From LZORAL124-50-18 sp051208045 (lineage in GTDB: Bacteria > Pseudomonadota > Gammaproteobacteria > Pseudomonadales > Oleiphilaceae): DNA of 64,000 nt. The notes under the pieces were generated by a model that was not told where the DNA came from, made no database searches, and saw nothing but the letters and a program-made list of their open reading frames with translations. Location of the stretch: NCBI GenBank assembly GCA_051208045.1, contig JBPJFY010000009.1:1-64000 (forward strand), written 5' to 3'. This document shows, piece by piece, positions 38,386-47,501 of the stretch (positions within the stretch are counted from its first letter, which is position 1; each line of letters opens with the position of its first letter). A program made the translations under genes and the position numbers.

Positions 38386-39064
38386 TCTCGATAATACCCT
38401 CTGGGACTCCGAACCGGTAATTCGAAAAGCAGAAAAAAACCTGGCGGGTTGGCTGGCATCACGGTTACCCCAGGTGCTGGCATTGTTGCGGGAAAAGGAT
38501 TTTGTGCAGTTCAAAGCCGCGTTGATCGCGGAAGAGCAAAGCCTGCGCTATCGCGTGTCCGCTATGCGGAAAAAGGCGTTAAAAACGCTCATGCTGGAAG
38601 CCGGTCTGGCAGAAGACGAAGCCGCAGAACAGTCAGAAGCGGCCTTTCATGTTTTCTGGCACGCCCGTCAACAGGTCAGGCTTTATGATAATGCGTTGCC
38701 GTTACTGCAGGCGTTGAGTCATCGATACCCGCTGGTGTCTATCACCAATGGCAATGCTGACCTCAAAACGATTGGCCTGCATCATTACTTTAACCATATG
38801 GTGAGCGCAGACGATGTGGGTATTGGTAAACCGGAACCGGAAATATTTTTACACGCGCTTGCGCTGGCAGGGGTGCAGCCCGATGAGGCGGTGCACATCG
38901 GGGATCATCTCACGGATGACGTTGCCGGCGCTAAAGCCGTGGGGATGCACGCGATTTGGTATAACCCGGAGGCTCAGCCTGCTGAGGATGAGTCTGGTCA
39001 TGAAGTGCGATCACTAGATGATGTGCCGGCGTTGATCGAGGCTTTGCATCAATCCAGGGGATGA
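38360..39064 (+). CDS. yigB: HAD-family phosphatase (YigB-like)
   Basis: 234 residues from ATG 38360, preceded by AAAGAGG, overlapping the xerC end by 26 bases. HAD motifs: DLDNTLWDS at 9-17 (nucleophile Asp9), SITNGNAD for motif II, and GIGKPEPEIF and HIGDHLTDDVAGAKAVGM for motifs III and IV. The order xerC-yigB matches E. coli, where YigB dephosphorylates FMN and 5-amino-6-ribitylamino-uracil phosphate; the substrate here is inferred from that synteny. Confidence 0.85.
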   Translation: MMIKLITIDLDNTLWDSEPVIRKAEKNLAGWLASRLPQVLALLREKDFVQFKAALIAEEQSLRYRVSAMRKKALKTLMLEAGLAEDEAAEQSEAAFHVFWHARQQVRLYDNALPLLQALSHRYPLVSITNGNADLKTIGLHHYFNHMVSADDVGIGKPEPEIFLHALALAGVQPDEAVHIGDHLTDDVAGAKAVGMHAIWYNPEAQPAEDESGHEVRSLDDVPALIEALHQSRG

Positions 39065-39137
39065 CGTCACCGCCCAAATAAAAACTGACTATACTTGGTA
39101 GATTACACGCAACCAGGTCGCTAAAAGGGAACGCGCC

Positions 39138-40922
39138 ATGACAAAAGGGCAGAGTTCCGGCTCTGACATTCAGCGCTGGAAAAACAAGTACTTTGACGCA
39201 GTTGATGAGTTTGAAAAAAAAGAGCGGGGGCTTCAGGAGCAGGCAAAGCTGCTTCAGCGTATGCTGGTACGTGTGAGTCTGGCGGCCGAAGGCCAGGATA
39301 AAGGCCTGGATTCAGAACTGGCCGAGCTGCGAAACCTGCTACGGAACAGTGACCCCAGCACGTCTGCCTTGAACAAGCGGCTGGAGTCCATCGAGCAGGT
39401 TGTGGTTCGAATGGACGAGCGTAAAGCTGATTCCTCCGGCGTGCTGCTGGAATCCCTGGAGAAGCTGACCAGCCAGTTGGCCGATCTGGATATCTCCAAG
39501 TCACATAAAAAACAGCTGAAAAACTTTTCCCGTCAAATCAAAGACCGGCTCAGCAGCTTGCAGGAATACCCGGCGTTATTGTCTGAATATGCCTCCTTGC
39601 AGGAGTTGGCACTCAAGGAAAAGATTGGCGAAGTCGATACGGATCAACCCGGCTTCTTCCAAAAGCTGTTTGGTAATCGCAATAACGCCGCCGGCGACGC
39701 AAACCCGGTGGGCAGCCCCGCCGCACCCAGCGACAACGTGGAAAATCCGGAGCGGACGGAAGACGCGCCCTACTCGGAGCATGAAACCGAACTGGCGGTC
39801 ACGGATCTCTCCACCGCAACGCTGGAAGGTACGCTATTGCCGGCTGCAGAAGCGGATCAGGCGCAAACACCGGGTTTTTCACTCATTGCCGGGCATGTCG
39901 GCTCGTCGCTCAAGAACCTGCTGGAGCAGATGATCATTCCGGACACCTCCATCGAGGACGCCAAGCGGCTGAAAGCCAATATTGAATCCGGCCTGAACTG
40001 GTATGAGCTGGGCCCCACACTGGACGATCTGGCAGGGTTGGTCATTTCTGCCATCAGTAAAGGGCAGCGAGATTTCGAAGCCTTTTTGAAACATATGGAT
40101 GAGCGGCTCGCGCGATTCAAAGAGTTTCTGGGCGAAAGCCGTACACAAAATCTTGAGTGGCACAGTAACAGCACCAAGTTTGATGAATTGTTGCGCAGCC
40201 AGGTCAGCTCCATCGCATCTACGGTGGAAGAAGCCACAGAAATTAATGAGCTCAAGTCTGCGGTGAGTGACAATCTGGATGCGATTCTCTCCCACCTGTC
40301 CAGCTACATGTCTGAGGAAGAAAAGCGGGAGAGTGACTTGCAGGAGCAACTGGATGTCATGCAGCAGCGCTTCCGCAGCATGGAAGATGAAACCGAAGCC
40401 ATGCGTCAACGGCTGCAGGAAGAGCACCGAAGGGCTTTGACGGACGCGCTCACCGAACTCCCCAACCGCGAAGCCTATGAGGAGCGAATGGATCTGGAGT
40501 TTGAGCGCTGGCAACGCTATGGACAGCCCATGACCATGGTGGTGACTGATATCGACAAGTTCAAGAACATCAACGACTCCTACGGCCACCTGGCAGGCGA
40601 TAAGGTAATTCAGATTATGGCGAAAGAGTTGCGGCGTCGCATTCGCAAAACGGATTTTGTTGCACGTTATGGCGGGGAGGAGTTTGTCATTTTGTTACCG
40701 GAAACCGAGGCAGAAGTTGCGCGTGAGGTGATGGAAAAAACACGGCAAATGGTGGAAAAACTTCCCTTCCATTTTCGAAATGAACGGGTGCAGATCACCA
40801 TGTCGTTTGGCGTGAGTCAGATGGTGAAAGGGTTAAGCCGCCAGGAGCAGTTTGAGCGCGCCGATAAAGCCCTCTATCAAGCCAAACAGCAAGGCAGGAA
40901 TCGGGTGGTGGTGGCGGAATAG
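39138..40922 (+). CDS. Diguanylate cyclase with long coiled-coil N-terminus
   Basis: 594 residues, soluble. Residues about 10-150 and 370-430 are charged coiled coils; the region around 210-330 is a helical sensor-like part without a named domain. The C-terminal GGDEF domain (about 430-594) has ALTDALTELPNREAYEERM, DIDKFKNINDSYGHLAGD, an I-site RKTD, and an intact YGGEEF exactly five residues later, so it should make c-di-GMP and be product-inhibited. It is transcribed alone, 73 bases after yigB. Confidence 0.88.
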   Translation: MTKGQSSGSDIQRWKNKYFDAVDEFEKKERGLQEQAKLLQRMLVRVSLAAEGQDKGLDSELAELRNLLRNSDPSTSALNKRLESIEQVVVRMDERKADSSGVLLESLEKLTSQLADLDISKSHKKQLKNFSRQIKDRLSSLQEYPALLSEYASLQELALKEKIGEVDTDQPGFFQKLFGNRNNAAGDANPVGSPAAPSDNVENPERTEDAPYSEHETELAVTDLSTATLEGTLLPAAEADQAQTPGFSLIAGHVGSSLKNLLEQMIIPDTSIEDAKRLKANIESGLNWYELGPTLDDLAGLVISAISKGQRDFEAFLKHMDERLARFKEFLGESRTQNLEWHSNSTKFDELLRSQVSSIASTVEEATEINELKSAVSDNLDAILSHLSSYMSEEEKRESDLQEQLDVMQQRFRSMEDETEAMRQRLQEEHRRALTDALTELPNREAYEERMDLEFERWQRYGQPMTMVVTDIDKFKNINDSYGHLAGDKVIQIMAKELRRRIRKTDFVARYGGEEFVILLPETEAEVAREVMEKTRQMVEKLPFHFRNERVQITMSFGVSQMVKGLSRQEQFERADKALYQAKQQGRNRVVVAE

Positions 40923-40932
40923 CCAAAAAAAC

Positions 40933-41319
40933 CTACAAACAATCGTACTGTGAATTACGATCAAAGGACACGGACACCATATCGTACCCCTGCGCCGAGA
41001 GGTTTTTGACCAGTTCGCGGTTTTTGAACACCGCCATGCAGATGTGGTCGACGTTTGCCTGCAGCGTTTGTTCGTCCACCGGGCTTGTGTCGTGTCGGAA
41101 GTCCAGCACCAGGTACTTTTCATTGCCGTAGTAGTCAACGACTTCGTGTACCACGCTTTCCTGGCCGATAAAACGTAGCCCCTGAGTTTCCGGGAGGGCC
41201 AGCGTGAGCGCGTTCTCCAGCGAGTTGTCTATCGCATTGCATCCCGACAACATCAACAGCAGTGATGCAAGGGCGGCGACGCCAAGCGCGCGTTGGGCGA
41301 AAAGTCCTTGTTGTGGCAT
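40933..41319 (-). CDS. Hypothetical lipoprotein
   Basis: 128 residues. The signal peptide ends with the lipobox LSGC (Cys27), and Asn follows, which does not forbid outer-membrane sorting. The mature part of about 100 residues is acidic, has conserved-looking YLVLDFRHD and HICMAVFKNRELVKNL segments and ends in DCL. No family was recognised. It converges with the diguanylate cyclase gene, the stop codons being 10 bases apart. Confidence 0.6.
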   Translation of the reverse strand: MPQQGLFAQRALGVAALASLLLMLSGCNAIDNSLENALTLALPETQGLRFIGQESVVHEVVDYYGNEKYLVLDFRHDTSPVDEQTLQANVDHICMAVFKNRELVKNLSAQGYDMVSVSFDRNSQYDCL

Positions 41320-41397
41320 GGTTTGGCTTCCAATCGAAGAGAGAGTGAACGCTTTGTATTATTCCACAACCTTACAAAGCGTTACAAAGGTGCCTCT

Positions 41398-41418
41398 GGG
41401 CATTTTATGCCCTTTTTT
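41398..41418 (+). terminator. Intrinsic terminator, plus strand
   Basis: GGGCAT at 41398-41403, loop TTT, ATGCCC at 41407-41412, then six T at 41413-41418. The orientation is plus strand, although the flanking genes on both sides are on the minus strand; the nearest plus gene ending upstream is the diguanylate cyclase at 40922. It may block read-through of that message into the ackA region. Confidence 0.6.
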
Positions 41419-41455
41419 CAATTGTTTGCAATGTTTTGCTGAAAATGTGCGCAAC

Positions 41456-43219
41456 TCAGGCCAGTGGCTTACGTGCTTTTTGGATGCTCGCTGCCGCATC
41501 CACCCCGCTGTATACCAACTCGATGTCGTAGTTGTTGGAAAGCTCGGCGGCATTGGCTTCATCGGTGTCAATGTGCATTTCCAGCTTGTAGGCCGGGCTG
41601 ACACGCACCAGCACATCGCAGAAGATCAGATCCCGTGGGCCGCCGGTAATCGCGACTTCAACCTCGTCCCGATCTTCGACACCAAAGGCTTTCGCATCGT
41701 CGGTATGCATGTGAATGTGTCGGCGGGCACAAATCAAGCCTTCTTTCAGCTCTACTCGGCCACAGGGGCCTTCGAGGATAATGGGGGCGGAGTTTTCTGT
41801 GCGTCCCGAGTCGCGTACGGGGGCGTCAATGCCCAGGAAAAACTCGTCCGTGCGGGAGATTTCTATCTGGTTTTTTCCTCGCAAGGGGCCAAGTAGGCGC
41901 ACGCCATCAAGCCGGTTACGAGGCCCGATCAAGCTCATTTTTTCTTCGCAGGCGTATTGTCCGGGTTGAGAGAGGTCCCGGTAAGGGGTGGGCGTAGCGT
42001 CGTCACCAAACAGTGCTTTGAAGGTCGTTTCGTCAAGGTGAATATGGCGAGCACTCACCGCGATCGGAATGCGGCCTTTTACTGTTTTAGGCTGTTTTGC
42101 CTGCACGACTTCACGCGCTTGCCGTGCAATCATCAACTCTTCATTGGTTTTGATTGCCAGCGCCTTGACTCGTGAGATGGGTTTGCACACCAATGCCACC
42201 GGCGCATCTTTGGTTGGTCTCGCGTCTGCATTGGCCTGCTCATCCAGCTTGAGGCCCAGGAAGTCAAATCGCTGCAACAATCGCTGGCGCATGGAGGCAC
42301 TGTTTTCGCCAATTCCGCCGGTGACGATGATGGCATCCAGACCGCCCATGACGGCGGCATAAGCGCCAATGTATTTCCGGGCGCGATGCACGAAAATGGC
42401 AATGGCCAGGCGCGCTTGCTCGTTGCCCGCCTCAGCTTCAGATTCGATTTCACGCAAGTCATTGCTGATGCCGGACAGCCCTTTCAGGCCGCTTTGTTTA
42501 TTCAGCAACGTATCAAGCTCCTGTGCAGTATACTCGCCGGATTGGACCAGACTGATCAGCACGCCGGGGTCAATATCGCCGCTGCGGGTACCCATGACCA
42601 GCCCTTCCAGCGGGGTCATGCCCATGCTGGTTTCTACAGAATGCCCAAATTCGATGGCGCAGGCACTGGCACCATTGCCAAGGTGCAGTGAGACCAGGCG
42701 TAATTCGTCCAGGGGGCGTTCGAGATATTGGGCCGCCTGCATGGCTACGTAAGCGTGCGACGTGCCGTGAAAACCATAACGCCGAATCGCGTGTTTATCA
42801 GCAATGGTTTGATCAATAGCATAACGCCAGGCGGGTTCTGGCATCCGGGCGTGAAAGGCCGTATCAAACACAGCAATGTGCGGTAGTTGCGGAAAGGCGG
42901 CCTGTGCTGCCTGAATGCCGGCCAGGTTGGCCGGATTGTGCAGCGGCGCCAAGGGGATGCAGGCTTCGATCGTGCGAATCACGTCGTCGGTCAGCTCTAC
43001 CGCATCCGTAAAATGGGCACCGCCGTGCACCACTCGGTGACCCACGGCTTCGATGGGATGCGCTTCGGCAACGGTAAGGATTTCCTGCAGTGCCTCCGCA
43101 TAGCTCTTGTCTTGTCCGATATTCTCAATCAGGCCGTTTTCCAGCACAGCTTCGCTTTCCGTACTGATCACCTGATACTTGATGCTGGATGAACCGCAAT
43201 TAATCACTAAAACTAACAT
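41456..43219 (-). CDS. Fused acetate kinase and PduL-type phosphotransacylase
   Basis: 587 residues. Residues 1-375 are acetate kinase: NCGSSSIKY at 7-15, HRVVHGG at 61-67, FDTAFH at 118-123, RRYGFHGTSH at 146-155, LHLGNGAS at 179-186 and MGTRSGDIDPG at 209-219. Residues about 383-585 are a PduL phosphotransacylase with the zinc-binding histidine motifs SARHIHL (389-395) and ARRHIHM (498-504), plus PRNRLDGVRLLGP. Together they would convert acetyl-CoA (or propionyl-CoA) to acyl phosphate and then to acetate with ATP formation, in one polypeptide, with PduL doing the work of Pta. No microcompartment genes or shell-targeting peptide are visible. Start ATG 43219. Confidence 0.88.
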   Translation of the reverse strand: MLVLVINCGSSSIKYQVISTESEAVLENGLIENIGQDKSYAEALQEILTVAEAHPIEAVGHRVVHGGAHFTDAVELTDDVIRTIEACIPLAPLHNPANLAGIQAAQAAFPQLPHIAVFDTAFHARMPEPAWRYAIDQTIADKHAIRRYGFHGTSHAYVAMQAAQYLERPLDELRLVSLHLGNGASACAIEFGHSVETSMGMTPLEGLVMGTRSGDIDPGVLISLVQSGEYTAQELDTLLNKQSGLKGLSGISNDLREIESEAEAGNEQARLAIAIFVHRARKYIGAYAAVMGGLDAIIVTGGIGENSASMRQRLLQRFDFLGLKLDEQANADARPTKDAPVALVCKPISRVKALAIKTNEELMIARQAREVVQAKQPKTVKGRIPIAVSARHIHLDETTFKALFGDDATPTPYRDLSQPGQYACEEKMSLIGPRNRLDGVRLLGPLRGKNQIEISRTDEFFLGIDAPVRDSGRTENSAPIILEGPCGRVELKEGLICARRHIHMHTDDAKAFGVEDRDEVEVAITGGPRDLIFCDVLVRVSPAYKLEMHIDTDEANAAELSNNYDIELVYSGVDAAASIQKARKPLA

Positions 43220-43387
43220 GACGTACCTTAATCAAATCCCTGAAAAATCAGGCCTGATTATGCCTGAGTTACCGCCGAAGCTCCAATCGCCAGTAAATAG
43301 TCGAAATTATTCCACAGAAACCATTTGCCTAATTCATCACATTTCGTATAATGCCGCTTCGCTAGCGTACAACTCTGTACGTCTCTT

Positions 43388-43464
43388 GCGCCCGTAGCTC
43401 AGCTGGATAGAGTAGGTGGCTTCGAACCACTTGGTCGGGAGTTCGAATCTCTCCGGGCGCGCCA
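43388..43464 (+). tRNA. tRNA-Arg (anticodon TCG)
   Basis: 77 bases fold into a full cloverleaf: acceptor GCGCCCG pairs with CGGGCGC, D-stem GCTC/GAGT, anticodon stem GGTGG/CCACT around loop CTTCGAA (anticodon TCG, reading CGA), T-stem GGGAG/CTCTC with TTCGAAT loop, discriminator G and an encoded CCA at 43462-43464. The anticodon and T stems each contain a G-T pair. It stands alone, with an AT-rich AAA ATPase gene ending 93 bases downstream on the other strand. Confidence 0.95.
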
Positions 43465-43557
43465 TTTTCTTCTGATGTGTTTCTCGTGTCATGCGAATGA
43501 TCTCTTTATTCGCCGGTTTGGTTCGCTGTGATGGCGAGCAAAGCATTAGACAATGCT

Positions 43558-44988
43558 CTAGTCGAACAATTTATCCAGCGTAACCACTCGTGGATTCAAT
43601 TCATCAAAATGCTCGTTTCGCGCAACGCCCGCAGCTGTGCATAGTACGAGCCGAACATTGAATTTGTTGTCTGTGCTTTCATTAAATAAGGCTCGTTTTC
43701 GCAAGAGTTCCTGTTTGTATGATTTTGAGATGACAAACGCCTCTTCATAATATTTACATTCCACCAGTTCAATATCTCGACTGCCGTTCTCGTGTTTTAT
43801 CAAAAGGTCGATTTGTGTGCCTTGGTTGGACTGATCGTCCGCTGCCGTTGACCAGTAGTGTGTACTCGTTGCGATGCCGTTAATGCCTAATGCTCTTTTA
43901 ATTTGGTCGACGTGTAAGTGGCAGATTTTTTCGAAAGCAAAGCCAGACCAGGATTGATAAGACTGGGTAAAGGCCGTTTTCGACCAGTCCTTTATAGAAG
44001 GAGCAGCTATCCATTTATGATGGAAATAGCTAAACATATCAGCGCCTACGTAAAGCGCTTCTCGTTTCTTATTGCCAAACAACGGCTTCATTTGAATAAA
44101 GCCCGAAGCAGATAGTTCATCTAATGCTCGCGTAATATAGGCTCTGCTCAGCCCTGTCTTTCTTGAAAGCTCTTCTTGTGTGAGCCCCTGCCATCGATTG
44201 GCCAACAAGTTCATAATGGCATAGTGCGCTTTTGCATCTTTAAAGAGCGAGTGAAACAGTGTTTGGTACTCGTCTTTTAGTAGAGCGCTTTTTGAAAAGC
44301 ATAGTTCTTGAATGGCTTGTACGGGTGTTAATTGGCTATTGAGTGATATCAGGTATTTGGCAACGCCGCCCAGGGCCATGTAAATGTCGGTGATAGATCT
44401 GTTAGATAAATTCCAGCCATTGGCCTCAAGGAGAACTTTTGTTGACTTCAGGTTGAACTGTTCCATCCCTATCTTGTTGGTTACCCTGCCATGAAGGGGG
44501 CCTTTGTCTAGCAATATTTTTTTAAGCATGTACGAGGCGGCGGAACCGCAGACGATGAGAGTTACGTTGCTCTTTCTGGAGCAGTATTCATTCCAGAAGG
44601 AGGCCAGATCACCCAGGAAACCTGATTTTTGTGTGTCCATCCAGGGTAACTCGTCCAGGAATATCACTAACCTTTTATCTTTTGGCTGAGACTCTATGTA
44701 GTCCTCTAACAAGTAAAAAATATCCTGCCAGGAGTTAACTTCACCCATGTTCAGGTCAGGGGCATATCTGGACAGTTTTCTTGCAAATCCTTGTACTTGT
44801 TGTGCTTTTGATTGATCCAGTTTTCCGGCGAACTCGAGATAGTTGATGGTATTGCTCTCGCAGAACTGGCGGACGGTTTCCGTCTTTCCTATTCGCCGAC
44901 GGCCATAAATAACGACAAACGCTGGATTGTTCCTCGCTTGTATTTCTTTCAGTTGGTTGAGTTCTTCTGTGCGTTCGACGAAGTGCAT
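43558..44988 (-). CDS. AAA ATPase of the ATPase_2/DUF234 type, probably acquired
   Basis: 476 residues from ATG 44988 (MHFVERTEELNQL); an in-frame extension to 45150 lacks support. P-loop VIYGRRRIGKTE near 25-36, Walker B RLVIFLDELPWM near 113-124, a central winged helix (LTQEELSRKTGLSRAYITRALDEL) and a C-terminal DUF234 restriction-endonuclease-like part with VECKYYEEAF near 430, the Glu-x-Lys of a PD-(D/E)XK fold. Such proteins are common in archaea and scattered in bacteria and have no firm role; many lie in accessory DNA. The gene is clearly more AT-rich than its neighbours and stands next to a tRNA gene, which suggests transfer. Confidence 0.8.
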   Translation of the reverse strand: MHFVERTEELNQLKEIQARNNPAFVVIYGRRRIGKTETVRQFCESNTINYLEFAGKLDQSKAQQVQGFARKLSRYAPDLNMGEVNSWQDIFYLLEDYIESQPKDKRLVIFLDELPWMDTQKSGFLGDLASFWNEYCSRKSNVTLIVCGSAASYMLKKILLDKGPLHGRVTNKIGMEQFNLKSTKVLLEANGWNLSNRSITDIYMALGGVAKYLISLNSQLTPVQAIQELCFSKSALLKDEYQTLFHSLFKDAKAHYAIMNLLANRWQGLTQEELSRKTGLSRAYITRALDELSASGFIQMKPLFGNKKREALYVGADMFSYFHHKWIAAPSIKDWSKTAFTQSYQSWSGFAFEKICHLHVDQIKRALGINGIATSTHYWSTAADDQSNQGTQIDLLIKHENGSRDIELVECKYYEEAFVISKSYKQELLRKRALFNESTDNKFNVRLVLCTAAGVARNEHFDELNPRVVTLDKLFD

Positions 44989-45387
44989 CTTGGTATCTGG
45001 ATGATATGATTTGAGTGAAATAAGTCTACATAAGTCATGATATTTTACAAGTATCAATAGTTTCCAGTGAAATAAATGTGTGATTGTATTGGATAATTTA
45101 CAGGTATTATCAAAGCGGTGAAATGCACTCAGGCTATCCAACCACTGCATAACAGCATCTACTTTTGTCTGGTTCAGGGCGTCAGGATGCGGATTGGCAA
45201 ACCGGCCATAGGCGTTTCTTGAGTACTGGGGTTGAATTTCATCGAGGCCTGTGCGGCAGAGGAAGCATTGATCACGCGTCCGGTGATCCGCTCTGCGTTA
45301 ATCCTCGTAGCCTCTCTTATACCCGGCAATTTAAACCGTTGCGGGACCACAGCGATCTACGACCACGACAAAAACAGAGGTGAAGCG
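44989..45387. other. 399-base intergenic region between divergent genes
   Basis: The first about 140 bases are AT-rich like the ATPase gene and probably hold its promoter; the composition becomes GC-richer after about 45130, which may mark the edge of acquired DNA. Open frames here (in-frame extensions of both neighbours) have no ribosome-binding site or recognisable content. No copy of the tRNA 3' end was found at this edge. Confidence 0.4.
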
Positions 45388-45999
45388 ATGTTACTCAGTC
45401 ACGCATTTGGAATGTTTACACACCCGGACAAGGAATGGGAATCGATCCGCAAAGAACACGCGAGTCCAACAAAACTCTATGTGGCTTACATAGCGTTGCT
45501 GGCGTTGATCAGCCCTGTCTGCGCCTATATATCGACCACACAATTTGGATGGCAGGTAGGTGACGGGCAACTCACCAAGCTCACGGCACAAAGTGCGTTG
45601 CAGTTGAATATCATTACTTACGCTGCCATGCTCGTGGGCGTCTTTGGCTTGGGCTGGGCCATCGATTGGATGGCGAAAACGTATGGTGCAGAGCATGACG
45701 ACTACGCGGCCAACGGGATCGCCTTAGCGGCATACTCCTGCACTCCGCTGTTTTTTGCGGGTTTTGCATTGCTGTATCCCGAGCCGATTGTCAACATGCT
45801 GGTGTTTTTGTTCGCAGCCGTTTACGCTGGTTACTTAATTTATGACGGTTTGCCGATTGTGATGCGTATCAGCAAAGAGAGAGCCATCCTGTTCAGCGGT
45901 GCTATCCTGACAGCTGCGCTGGTCTATTTGGTCGCCACGCGCGTCGGCACGGTGGTGTTGTGGAGCATCGGCTTCGCACCGGAATTTGTTGCCGGATGA
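45388..45999 (+). CDS. Yip1-family inner-membrane protein
   Basis: 203 residues from ATG 45388, with AGAGGTGAAG just upstream. FTHPDKEWESIRKEH near 9-23 is the conserved cytoplasmic start, then five hydrophobic segments; LAAYSCTPLFFAGFALLYPEP and YLIYDGLPIVMRISKERA match bacterial YIP1 proteins. The function is unknown; they are thought to act in membrane organisation. It is followed by a decayed membrane-bound hydrolase gene. Confidence 0.82.
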   Translation: MLLSHAFGMFTHPDKEWESIRKEHASPTKLYVAYIALLALISPVCAYISTTQFGWQVGDGQLTKLTAQSALQLNIITYAAMLVGVFGLGWAIDWMAKTYGAEHDDYAANGIALAAYSCTPLFFAGFALLYPEPIVNMLVFLFAAVYAGYLIYDGLPIVMRISKERAILFSGAILTAALVYLVATRVGTVVLWSIGFAPEFVAG

Positions 46000-46037
46000 G
46001 TTCAGTAGCCTCCGGGCGGCGCAGGAGGATGTGATAC

Positions 46038-46606
46038 ATGGATTCCCTCACCCAAGCTGCGTTAGGCGCGACCGTCGGCCACGCTTTACTGGGCAAACAC
46101 ATCGGACGCGCTGCCCCTCTACTGGGTGCGGCACTTGGGACGCCTGGGTGCAGCAGGGCAACTCACCGGCACAGCTTCAATCCACGCTCAGCACGCCATT
46201 CCCGTTTACGTCATTGTTATGGCGTATCGTTGTCAATGAAAAGGATCGTTACCACGTCGCTCATCTCGCCGTATGGGAGCACGAGGACACCGTGCGATTC
46301 AAAACCTACCCCAGAGGTGAGGAACTGCTCGCGGGCCTGAACAATCACTGGGATGCCCAAAGGCTCATCTGGTTTACCCGGGGGTTTTACAAAGCTCACT
46401 TGAGAGAAGGGCAGGTCGTCATCTCCGACCTGAGAATGGGGGTAGAAGGAAGCTATGCGTTTAATTTTGCAATTGCTGACCACTCGACTACCTATCCCCC
46501 TGCCGCGATCAAGGCCGTGCGCATCGACGACCCCGTGGACTGGCGCAAGTTGGGCTTGATGTGGTCTCGACTCTGGGATTCAACTATCTCATTGCACCCC
46601 GGGTGA
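46038..46606 (+). pseudogene. Decayed membrane-bound metal-dependent hydrolase (YdjM-like), internally deleted
   Basis: The N-terminus is a textbook start of this family (MDSLTQAALGATVGHALLG, then GAALG) in the frame of 46038, but from about 46135 the reading continues in another frame: WDAWVQQGNSPAQLQSTLST, PFTSLLWRIVVNEKDRYH and so on to the stop at 46606. The whole central part with most membrane helices and the metal-binding motif is missing. This looks like an out-of-frame internal deletion joining about 33 N-terminal to about 155 C-terminal residues. A non-functional remnant. Confidence 0.8.
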
Positions 46607-46712
46607 CCACGGTTCGCCTGGCCTCCACTTCAAGCTTCTCCGGTTTTTTGACTAATCCTCATGAATGACTACGCTGCAAGAACAACCAAAATCTGCTCAA
46701 GAGGGTATTGAA

Positions 46713-47483
46713 ATGGGGTTCATTCGGTCATTACGGTCAGCTATTAGTTTCACGCTTCTCGCATTGGTATTATCTACCCATGTACTGGCGGACAAGATAA
46801 CCGTCGCTACGTCGGAATATGCGCCATTTACGACAAGCGATGGCAAGCACGGTGGTTTTGTGAATCGTGTGATAGCAGAAGCATTTAAGCGTAAGGGTGT
46901 AGAGGTGGAGTTCAAGTACCTGCCCTGGAAACGTGCGGTGGAGATGAGCACCGATGGAACCTATGTGGGGCTGTCGTTTTCCTTTGAAAATGAAGAGCGT
47001 GCGAAAAATTTTTATTTCAGTAATCCGCTTTCGGAGCATAAGGAGTTGTTGTTTCACCTGAAGTCTACCAAAGTCCCAGAGTGGGATAAGATTACTGACC
47101 TCAAAGACTTCAAGTTTGCTGCGACCAGAGGTTATACCTACACCAAGGAGTTTTGGAGTGCTGCGCAATCCGGGGCGCTCACTGTGCAGGAAACAGCGAA
47201 CGACGAGCAAAATTTTAAAAAGCTGGCGGGCTCACGGGTCGATCTCTTCCCCATGGACGAAATTACCGGCTGGAATCTCCTGGCAACTAAGCTGCCGACA
47301 ATCAAGGATACCCTGACGACAGACTCAAAACCGATCCGGGTGACAAAGGGCTTTTTGTGTATTTCCAAGCAGGCAAAAAACGGAGAAGAATTGATCAAGC
47401 TGTTCAACGCAGGGCTTGATGAAATGACGGCAGATGGCACGTATAACCAATACTTTAACGATCTTATGTCGGGTGAATTTTAA
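46713..47483 (+). CDS. Stand-alone periplasmic solute-binding protein (SBP_bac_3 family)
   Basis: 256 residues from ATG 46713, with GAGGG eight bases upstream. Signal peptide about 1-27. The mature protein has TVATSEYAPFTTSDGKHGGF, KYLPWKRAVEMSTDGTYVG and YFSNPLSEHKELLFH, the same architecture as the protein at 5387 (PWKR in the same place). No transport genes are adjacent; the next gene, selD, converges. The ligand is unknown. Confidence 0.82.
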   Translation: MGFIRSLRSAISFTLLALVLSTHVLADKITVATSEYAPFTTSDGKHGGFVNRVIAEAFKRKGVEVEFKYLPWKRAVEMSTDGTYVGLSFSFENEERAKNFYFSNPLSEHKELLFHLKSTKVPEWDKITDLKDFKFAATRGYTYTKEFWSAAQSGALTVQETANDEQNFKKLAGSRVDLFPMDEITGWNLLATKLPTIKDTLTTDSKPIRVTKGFLCISKQAKNGEELIKLFNAGLDEMTADGTYNQYFNDLMSGEF

Positions 47484-47501
47484 TCACAAGGTGTTGCCAA
47501 C

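Noticed and set aside
43248..43259. ATCAGGCCTGAT palindrome upstream of the AckA-PduL gene
   Set aside because: A single 12-base palindrome without a second copy or a known regulator nearby; not enough to call an operator.
45232..45387. In-frame N-terminal extension of the Yip1 gene
   Set aside because: The conserved start of the family and a good AGAGGTG site are both at ATG 45388.
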